Below, piece after piece: positions 56,400-64,000 of a stretch of 64,000 nucleotides of DNA; position 1 is the first letter of the stretch, and each line of letters starts with the position of its first letter. This stretch comes from Stromatinia cepivora. Taxonomy: Eukaryota > Ascomycota > Leotiomycetes > Helotiales > Sclerotiniaceae. The position numbers and the translations under genes were made by a program. The stretch spans positions 744,001-808,000 of the forward strand of contig RCTD01000012.1 of the NCBI GenBank assembly GCA_014898415.1. Reading direction: 5' to 3'. The notes beneath the pieces are model-generated. The model worked only from the letters and a program-made list of their open reading frames with translations. It made no database searches and was not told where the DNA came from.

Positions 56400-58781
56400 C
56401 CTACTATTATAAATGAATCTAATTCTGTTTTTGATTCTGATTCTGATCTTAATTAAAATACAGGCTATAATTCTCAATCCGATTTGGAATTCGGTATCGA
56501 TATTGAAGTTAGTTATTATCAGTAGATGATAAACGAGTTTGAAACAGAAAAAATTATATTATCGAATTCTAATAATAAAACTAAAGTTATAATAAAAACA
56601 AAATTAGAAAGATAAAAATAATAAAAAAATATTTTGCAAGTATTTAAATTATAAATGATTACTAACTTTCTTTCAACAGATTTTGCAAAGTCTTGAAGAT
56701 TGATAAACTATTAATAATCATCAAAATATATAAAGCACCAATTTTTAAGGCTTATCTCTTCTAATGAATAAAGAACTCACGAATAAAAAAGGAATCTTTT
56801 ATTATCATATATTGGAAGATTCTTAGTATAATATATACACAATTAACAGAGCGTTATATAAATAAAGGTGTTCTCTATAATATCCGTAATGTATATATCT
56901 ACCTTGCCCTTTTTTCTATTAGTAGATTATACTGATCGGAAGATAATGGATCCTGTAGAACTTGACCGTCAATTTTGGATTCGACGATTCAGAAAAGAAA
57001 AAGTTGGGGCTTTTTATCGAAGATTTATATACTCTTTAGAATGGTTATTGGATTCGCGATATTGAAATATATACTCATAAACACCTCCGAGTACAAATGT
57101 TTCCCTTTCTGAATCTTATTGACTGTACTACCATTAGACTAAAAGCTCTTATTGGACTTTTGTATCAAGATATCGAGTTCCAATTGTTCCCTTTTTTAAT
57201 CAAGGACTGGTTATCAATTGTTATAATAAAGCTTAACCTTAAACGGATCAAACGATTAAATGAAAAAAAGAAGCAGTAAATGATTCTTAGTTTTATATCT
57301 TCAATCTATTAATTTAAAACAGAAAAATATTTGTATTTTATGAAACTAAAGATTTAGCATATTACGGAGTTATTTTTATATTAGTTTTAATATTTATTGA
57401 TAATATATTTGAAAGCAAATTCAATTCCCTTAAGGATATTTATACTTTAATTGTACTATCTGATATAGATCGTATTCGTTTACAATGGGATAATAAATAG
57501 ATTGAGTAATCTATCTTCCAGGATATAGATAGTACTATTAATAATATTCATATTTCAAAGATTAAATATTTAGAATATTCGAAATATCGATACTATCTCA
57601 TTTGTTTTGGTAGAATATACAGATATAAGAAGAGATTAGAATTCTATAATTTGTAATGAACTTCAGGGAAAAGATTGAATAGTAGATTTTCATATAAAAT
57701 CCTTTAATCTCTTTCTTACCCTCTATTAAGATTTCCTATTGAATGTTGATTAATTGTTGATATAGAGTTTGTTACACCTGAAGAACGCTAATAGATTATA
57801 AATCATCGGGGAGATATTTATAAACGATATTATATATCAGTATTCATTGATATAGATTATTAAATTATTTACCTTGGATTTATACAACGAAAAGATCTAA
57901 TTCGAATTGTTGGCCGATTATTTTGTTACGAATGAGTTCCTTTAGATTTGATAGATATATAGAAGTTTGAGATTAGTTAAGATCCTGATATTCTTTAATT
58001 TATTCAAAAATGTGAAGAGTTTATTTAGAATATCAAAGTATATAATTACTCTATTATTAAAACAATTGCGAAAACGAAATGGTATGAAAAATATCAAGGA
58101 ATACAAGTTGAAATCAACAATTTGAGGAGCCAAAAGAGCAAACAGTTATTGGATAAGATTATCAAGGAGTTTTACAAAACTATTTATATTATCGAAATCG
58201 ATTGATAATTGTAAGGAATCCTTTTTGTCGATATCCTTACCCCTTCAATAATTGAATATAAGCTTAAAGAGCGAACTACTATCGCTAAATTGCTCTTCGA
58301 ATCATTTATAGACTTAACGGAAGATCAGATCATTCAAAAATGGATCGAGCTTATTCAAAACTTAATCCAATTTTGCAAACATCAAGAATCCCTTTATCAA
58401 TATCAAATAGCAAAGTCCAAAAAACAATTTCGAAAATATATTACCAATTTCCAAATTTTATTAGAAGATACAGATTCTAATCTTATAATGATATCTTTAA
58501 TTTCTAATATAATTACAAGATTTTATAAACTTTCCAAGATCCCTATATTATTTTATATTTTTTGTAAATGGAATGATAATAAAACAGGGCCAAAGAAACA
58601 AAAATACAAATATCTTTATATTGATAATCTTAATCGGTATATCAAAACTTAATATCTTGAATCTTGTATTGTTAATGAAGGATTTTATTATCCTTATCAA
58701 AGATATTCAGCATTTTTAAATAGTACTATACATTTTCTTAATTATACAACATATTAACATAGATTATCTCTTTGATATTAA
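56400..58781 (+). pseudogene. RIP-killed DUF3435 tyrosine-recombinase-family gene
   Basis: The N-terminal part is acidic (TGYNSQSDLEFGIDIEV, about 56,460-56,510). A recombinase-like core follows with the Arg box in TTIRLKALIGLLYQDIEF (about 57,118). An apparent intron GTAAAT...AAACAG (about 57,274-57,321) restores the frame to FYETKDLAYYGVIF. The C-terminal catalytic part reads NHRGDIYKRYYISVFIDID (from about 57,800), with the His and Tyr expected for tyrosine recombinases. Then comes DLIRIVGRLF, a long helical region (EINNLRSQKSKQLLDKIIKE; LTEDQIIQKWIELIQNLIQF) and a C2H2-like tail (FCKWNDNKTGPKKQ, NEGFYYPYQRYSAFL). Stops replace Gln and Arg codons. The family is known from FluG-domain/DUF3435 proteins and from captains of fungal Starship elements. 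The frame shift before 57,097 is unexplained. Confidence 0.75.
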
Positions 58782-60321
58782 TTTGGAGTGATATAAATCA
58801 ATATCAATACTTATTTTCGTCGTCAAAATTATTATTCATTATATCCGAAGTATTAAAATGTTTATAAATCAAATCATAAATCTTGTAGTTTGGGTGTAGT
58901 TATATAATAATTGTATTTGGAGTAACCAGTTTACTAATTGCAATCTATATATGATGGGTCCATCGGCAAAGTCGAAGCCTTACTATTCTGGATTTATTAA
59001 TACTGTAACTGATACTAATCGGTAATAAAGCATTAAGTAGAGTTCCTTAGACAACCTTCACTTTTCTCCACCAACTTTTCTGAATCCTTTTTCTCCAGTG
59101 TCACTAGTTGCTTAGTATCAAGAGTGACCTTTCCAAGGTTTTGTAAAACGAACCAGGATTGGAAATGATACATTGTGCAACCTCTAGTTTCGGTGTTCCA
59201 AAATGTGACGATTCGTTATGGATTAGGGTCACATGTTATTTTAATCACGAGACAATCTTCCCAATTATTTGCTACGCGAATATCTGAGGAAGAGCTCACC
59301 TTTCTTCTTCTTTCTCTTCTTCTTCTTCCTTAGTTGTAAATTGTAAGTAGTGAATTGAATCATTTAAGCCAGTTCGTCACACAAAAGACCTTCATCTCTT
59401 TATAATTTCCGAAGAGCTGGGTGTTGGTTCATTTATAGAAATCTCATTCCCTTACAATATTGTATATCCCGACGTACGGCCAGAACATTGCAGGCTAAAA
59501 CAAAACGTGTCCCATGAAAGCCGAAAGAACATAAAACGATATTGAAGATGAAGAAGTACGATTGCTCTTGAGAAGAGATCCATAATGCACTTCCGCACCG
59601 GACCCCCAGGTGCAATACTCAACAAAACCCAAAAAGTAATCATATTAGGAAGTAATGGGCCAATCTCCTTGAAACTTTTATCGAGTTCATATTCTGATAT
59701 CTGATTCAGAAGCTGAGTGGCTGGGTATAGATTTGTAAGTATGCTGCGGAGCTATTGAATATTATTTATTTGTTGAATATTATTTTTCTCAAAATATAAT
59801 CTAAATCACTAGAACTAGGTTTGAGATATAGAACTATGTGATGGCAGTGCTGTTGTCTAAATCGTGTTGTACATAATTATTATAGGTTTAGATCTACTTC
59901 TAGGCATGTGCCATGTGTTTTTATATTTATATGTAAGCCTGCCCGTATGTGGTAGTATAATGGTGGATACAGGCTATAATAATGAAAATGAATTATATTT
60001 TTAACTAAGCTTAGATTTAATACTCCATCTAATAAGATGAATCACGATCAATTCTAAGGTGTAGAACATATAGAATTGAAGATTAGAAATGAAACATATT
60101 GACCGAAGCTGAGTCAACTGAAAGAATTCATGGTGTTTTCTTTTATGAGACTGCCACATGATCGTGTTAGAACATACTAGAATCGAAGTGACAAATAGAA
60201 AGTCTATATAATCACAGACTTCCTCAACCTCTCTGTTAAAGAGAGGGGGAAAATAAAAGGATATTATATTAATGATACAAACGATATAGTAACTAATGGA
60301 TATACTGAAAGTGGTTTTTAC
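58782..60321. other. Transition from AT-rich DNA to normal composition; no gene seen
   Basis: AT-rich to about 58,900, then near-normal composition. It includes a CT-rich tract (TTCTTCTTTCTCTTCTTCTT at about 59,304-59,323). I see no gene, LTR or inverted repeat. The last part is the 3' flank of the WD40 fragment. Confidence 0.5.
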
Positions 60322-60809
60322 TTAGATAATATGAAGTTTTCCATGTTCAAACCTTAAAAAGAAAATGTTACCGGTGGGAAATCCCATGACAGTAATTTCC
60401 TTATAACAAGACGCACTCGATGGCCGATAGTCTGGAGGTAGCCAAAGAATATTTCGCACTTCTCCGTTTGACCTTTCAGCTATCCAATAGTTTGATATAA
60501 AATATCGTTCAAAAACTGAGGATACCTCTAAACCCAAATGGCCCTTAAGCATTTGAAGCAATTCGCCCGTTATCATATCCCAAAGCCGGATAGTTTCATC
60601 GTCAGAATCTGAAGCTACCTTTGTACCATCTGGTGAGAAGGCAATTGAGCTAATCGTATCCAAATGACCTTCGAATATTTGAAGCGATTCACCCGTTGTT
60701 GTATCCCAAAGTCGGATCGTTTTATCCGTAGAACCTGAAGCTACCTTTGTACCATCTGGTGAGAAGGCAATTGAGTTAACCGAATGCGAATGACCCTCGA
60801 ACGTTCGGA
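60322..60809 (-). pseudogene. C-terminal part of a NACHT-WD40 (NLR-type) receptor gene
   Basis: Read leftwards, the fragment contains two WD40 repeats: RTFEGHSHSVNSIAFSPDG with TIRLWDTTTGESLQIF, then GHLDTISSIAFSPDG with TIRLWDMITGELLQ. The typical C-terminal cap of fungal NACHT-WD40 STAND proteins follows (ILWLPPDYRPSSASCYKE, then GNIFFLRFEHGK). These proteins act in non-self recognition and programmed cell death (HET-E-like). The frame is open and unmutated, with normal composition. It starts abruptly at the LINE 3' end, where the target duplication TCCGAACGTTCGA marks the break; the preceding part of the gene is at 62,804-63,010. Confidence 0.9.
60797..60809. repeat. Target-site duplication of the LINE (13 bp, left)
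   Basis: TCGAACGTTCGGA here and again at 62,791-62,803. On the minus strand both copies encode the R-T-F-E junction of the receptor gene, so they are the duplicated insertion site and not part of the LINE. Confidence 0.9.
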
Positions 60810-61104
60810 TTGATTGATTGATTTAATTAACGTCTACACTGAGTCTAAGACTATCTAAGACGGCTAGAAGCTTATGAGCTCCTAACAAGGTGATAAATAG
60901 TAATATGCTGGCCTAGTGACCGCGGCTAATACAGAGTTAAGTCGATGGAGTTGGCCTCCATCTCTTAATTGAGTGGGGGAAGTGAAAACTAATCCTGGGG
61001 AACAAGGCCCTCCTTACAAATACTGTTATATATAAATAAGGAAAATAACAAATGAAATATAGTGTAATTCGAATTGGGATGATTGTTTTTGAAGGGGAGT
61101 GGGT

Positions 61105-61200
61105 AATTGACCAAATTGGTCAATTAGGTTGATCAAATTGACCCAATTGACCTAATTGACCAAATTGATCAAATTTGTCTTATTGGTCGATTTCTCCTGG
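61105..61200. repeat. Palindrome-rich TTGACCAA/TTGGTCAA tract in the LINE 3' region
   Basis: Repeated words AATTGACC, TTGGTCAATT and TTGATCAA over about 95 bp. Similar to the tract in the gypsy element at 39.8-40.1 kb. Confidence 0.75.
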
Positions 61201-61678
61201 TTCATTCCTTTCTTCTTCATCTTCTTCTTGCAGTCTGGTGAGATGCCATGATCTGGTGGCTATTTTCGTTGTTTCGATGAATTCGAGGGTTTTAGTGATA
61301 CCTGTTTTGGTATGAAGCAGATATTTCATAGTGAGTCGAGGGGTAGGGTTATTTCTTTTGAGTATATTCCTTGATGATTTGTATATAGGGCAGTTGAGTA
61401 GAAGATGATCAGGGGATTCTCTCTTTCCACATCTGCAAATATCATTTTATGAGATTCCGAATCATTTTAGGTAGGATTTGAAGTATCCATGTCCGATTTT
61501 GAGCTGAAATAAGACACTGATGTAGTTTCTTTTGGTGTTTTCTGGAGTTCTGATCTTAGAGCTGATATTCCACGAGTATGATTTTGAATAGGTCGAATTG
61601 ATTGAATTGAGGAGGGTTTTCCATTCTTGATCTTTTGTTCTTTTGATATCCATTCTTAAGGAGGCGAAGCTAGTTACG

Positions 61679-61993
61679 TGTTACGAGGTTTGCCGTCCAG
61701 ATCACGTGGAAGTGCTCTAGGTTCTCGAGATGGTTTATAACTAGGCGTCAAGCAGGGACTTAAGTAACAACAATAAATGATTGCAATTCGTAACTAATAG
61801 TAGGTTGTATTAAATGATTGATCTTGAGCACGAAGCTCTACAAAGGAAATCCATCCTGATTATATAGACCTTTATGCTATACGTCCTATCGCTCCTACTG
61901 ATTTAGAATTGATGGGACCGGTGGGACCCACGTGATTTCTAGAATAATCATGTGATGCGGGGTTTTTGGTCGTGACTGAATCCCGTCGTAACA
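61679..61993. repeat. Solo LTR (315 bp) inside the LINE, TSD TTACG
   Basis: The ends are TGTTACGA and TCGTAACA, a perfect 8-bp inverted repeat with TG...CA termini. TTACG flanks it on both sides (61,674-61,678 and 61,994-61,998). It contains no protein-coding capacity, carries a TATATA-like box near its middle, and interrupts ORF2 after the RNase H domain. It is not related to the gypsy LTR at 33 kb beyond the ends. No full-length partner is in the window. Confidence 0.85.
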
Positions 61994-62803
61994 TTACGTT
62001 TGATGATGATCTTAGTTTTGTGGCCTCTTTTGCAAGAGCGTCAGCTAGTTCGTTTCCTTTCACTAAGGTATGTCCGGGAACCCAATTAAGTGAGATTTCG
62101 GCTCCCTTTTGTATAAGAGATTCCGCTGCTTTGATTGCTCTGATTTGACAGGATTGACTGGGGGCATCAGAGGGTATTTTCAAACGATAGAGGCCAGCCT
62201 GATTATCCGAATAGATCTTGAATTTGTCGTCCGATTGAGCTGTAGTGTTGGCGTATTCGATCGCTTTGGTGACCCCAAGGAGTTCTCCATTGTATACCAA
62301 TTGATTTACTCCAATATTGCAGGTTTCCTTATGGGAGATTTGGCCATTAGCTGAAATAGCAACGATTCCGATGCCTACTCCGATTCCTTCTAAGGTTGAA
62401 GAAGCATCTGTATATATTGTAATAGTATTTTTGCTTCTGTGTTTGAATACTAGGTTATGACCGATTGCTGCATCTTCCTTGGATAGTTTACTGATGTTGA
62501 CCTTATATGGTATATCCCTTTTCCAAGGGGGGAAATGGAAATGATCGATTTTTTCTAGAGTGAATGGATCAAAATCTTCTTGAATTGAGTATATGATCTT
62601 TTCGAGTTGAATAAGTTTCGATTTCTTCCTTTGAGGGGTTGTTATTGAATCCTGATCTGCTTTCTCGGCATTTAGTTTCTGTTTGTTTTTATACACAGGA
62701 TGAGAAGGCGAGATCTTCAATAATCTGAAAGCATATTGTCTGATTCCAGCATTTAATCTGACTTCCGGGGGGCATAACGCAGCTTCTACTTCGAACGTTC
62801 GGA

Positions 62804-63010
62804 GGACGGCACTCCAATTTGATTGGGTCCTTGATAATTTATAAATCCAACTCGGGATACATTTTTGAAATGTTTTTCGAATAATACTCTTCTCTGGAGC
62901 AAAGAAAAGGGCTGAGCAATAGATTTGAAGAGGAGCTTGTTCAATTCCTGTTCGGTTGTAAAGGACAAAGCGTTTAGCGTCATATATGAAAGTATAAAGT
63001 TTAAGTCTAA
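62804..63010 (-). pseudogene. Upstream fragment of the NACHT-WD40 receptor gene
   Basis: Directly upstream of the LINE, in the frame that continues at 60,809. It encodes the conserved linker between NACHT and WD40 regions of fungal STAND receptors: DAKRFVLYNRTGIEQAPLQ, then IYCSALFFAPEKSIIRKTFQ and KCIPSWIYKLSRTQSNWSAV. The frame is open and unmutated. At 63,011-63,012 (TA) the pogo element begins, so the NACHT and effector domains lie beyond it, outside the window if they survive. Confidence 0.85.
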
Positions 63011-63012
63011 TA

Positions 63013-64000
63013 CCCCACTTTCGGGCCACCCCCTGTTTTGGGCCACCTCGAAAATATCATTATATAAATTTTAAACTTTAATAATTCAACAACTACTCTA
63101 CTTCAATAAAATCCCCTGTAATATCTGTTTCATAATCATTATTAGAATCATCCTTTTCAATTTCATAATTCCCAACCTCAATTTGCGCTCCCTGAATAGC
63201 TTTAATCTCTACAAACCTCGAATTCAGATTAGTTTTTACCATTCGTCTTTTTTTAAGTATAATCTGCTTTAATTTATATTCCAATTATTTTATTTAATAC
63301 TTTGATTATATAAGTTTATAATCCTTAACATTAAAACCTTTTATGATTTTACAAAATAATAATCGATGAATTGAAAAATTAATTTCTTTTTCTTGAATTA
63401 TTATATATATATATTTTCGAAAATCTAATACTTTTTGAAAGATTTTCTATAGAATAAAAAATGATTCTATATTCCATTGATATTAAAGATCATCATTTGA
63501 AATAAAATTTTGATTTAGAATTTCGTTATTATTATTCTCAAGTAATAAACGATTTATAAAAGATTTAATACAATTTTGAAGCTATAAATCAGAAACCTTT
63601 TATCCAGATTTGATATTATAAATTATCAAACTCTTTATTCTAATTTTCTAATAACAAACAAAAAAGCTATACTTTCTAATTATTGAAGAATCCAATAAAA
63701 AACCCAATTTGTTGAAATAATGCTTATAAACATTTTTGAAAGATAAGAATATTAACAAATCTAATAATTATAATATATATAATATATATAACAATAAAAA
63801 TAGAAAATAAATATTGTTTTTGAAATATTCAAGTATAAATTCAATGGTTTTATAATTTCCATAATTATCTAATATAAATAATCTAGCTTCTTTAGATCAG
63901 GAAGGAATAATTTGAGGAATAAAGATCGTTTTCAATTATTCAAATTTTGTAATATTTATTATTCATTTATTATTTATAATAATGAATTTTTATTCTTTAT
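63013..64000 (-). mobile_element. Second pogo-family transposon, cut by the window edge
   Basis: It begins after TA with CCCCACTTTCGGGCCACC and a second copy of the core (GGGCCACC) 18 bases on, as the doubled subterminal motif. On the minus strand the transposase C terminus is readable through RIP changes. LFILDNYGNYKTIEFILEYF represents the LDGHGSH block, then LDSSIIRKYSFFVCY and NIKSGWKVSDLQLQN occur (two stops read as former Gln/Trp codons). The acidic end DDSNNDYETDITGDFIEVE has its stop at 63,093. The left third of the gene and the other terminal repeat are outside the window. Confidence 0.8.

Larger units (their letters stand above)
60810..62790 (-). mobile_element. 5'-truncated LINE (Tad1-like) inserted in the receptor gene
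   Basis: The element lies between 13-bp duplications. Its 3' end carries a short AATC-repeat tail (TAAATCAATCAATCAA). The 5' end starts within ORF2 at VEAALCPPEVRLNAGIR. The RNase H domain follows: TIYTDASSTLEGIGVGIGI (first Asp), NGELLGVTKAIEYA (Glu), IYSDNQAGLYRL (Asp) and WVPGHTLVKGNELADALAKE (His, Asp). After an LTR insertion come SYSWNISSKIR, FQLKIGHGYFKSYL and a zinc-knuckle-like CRCGKRESPDHLLLNC. Without that insertion the LINE copy is 1661 bp. It is almost free of RIP, so it is young. A LINE this short cannot move by itself. Confidence 0.9.

Noticed and set aside
62791..62803. Repeat of TCGAACGTTCGGA at 60,797 and 62,791 as coincidence of a palindromic word
   Set aside because: The coincidence view was dropped: both copies sit exactly at the LINE borders and at the same codons of the receptor gene, so they are a target-site duplication.

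Overview
The window is nuclear DNA of a filamentous ascomycete. The clear genes have 50-55 nt introns with GTANGT-type donors and CTAAC/CTAAT-like branch sites. The gene families are fungal: a cupin, an OTU protease, a TPMT-like methyltransferase, an SDR, an SRPK-like kinase and a NACHT-WD40 receptor. About half of the window consists of long AT-rich blocks in which recognisable transposon proteins carry almost only C-to-T and G-to-A changes. That is the signature of repeat-induced point mutation (RIP). The style fits Leotiomycetes (Sclerotinia/Botrytis relatives), but this is an inference and I cannot name a species.

Layout. 1-8.5 kb is a gene-dense arm: the end of a probable RTA1-like membrane protein (+), a decayed epoxide-hydrolase pseudogene (-), a cupin gene (+), an OTU-domain deubiquitinase gene broken by one base (+), a TPMT-like methyltransferase (-, tail to tail with OTU) and a three-exon SDR (+). 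8.5-18.6 kb has normal composition but no convincing gene. 18.6-24.2 kb is one intronless gene for an 1855-residue, mostly disordered protein. 25.3-44.9 kb is a RIP-degraded transposon nest. A gypsy-type element on the minus strand (LTR pieces at 26.78-27.04 and 40.69-40.77 kb) contains a pogo/Fot1 DNA transposon (31,780-40,693). That transposon contains a complete gypsy element (33,465-40,508; two 282-bp LTRs, perfect 5-bp target duplication AATTG). A 1.16-kb TIR element follows at 42.5-43.7 kb.

44.9-46.7 kb is an island with an intact-looking SRPK-like kinase gene. 46.7-58.8 kb is again mostly decayed mobile DNA: exon-like relics, two outward-facing copia-like LTR+PBS ends, a three-layer TIR/MITE/solo-LTR nest (50.7-52.5 kb), an unresolved island of normal composition (48.5-50.55 kb), and a RIP-killed DUF3435 tyrosine-recombinase gene (56.4-58.8 kb). 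DUF3435 is the superfamily that includes Starship captains. 60.3-64 kb holds the remains of a NACHT-WD40 (NLR-type) receptor gene on the minus strand. It is split by a 5'-truncated LINE with a 13-bp target duplication. A solo LTR (TSD TTACG) sits inside that LINE, and a second pogo element cuts the gene further upstream and runs off the window edge.

The window therefore shows a compact housekeeping arm, a long gene-poor spacer, and an accessory compartment where nested insertions and RIP have removed most coding capacity while a kinase gene and parts of a receptor gene kept normal composition.
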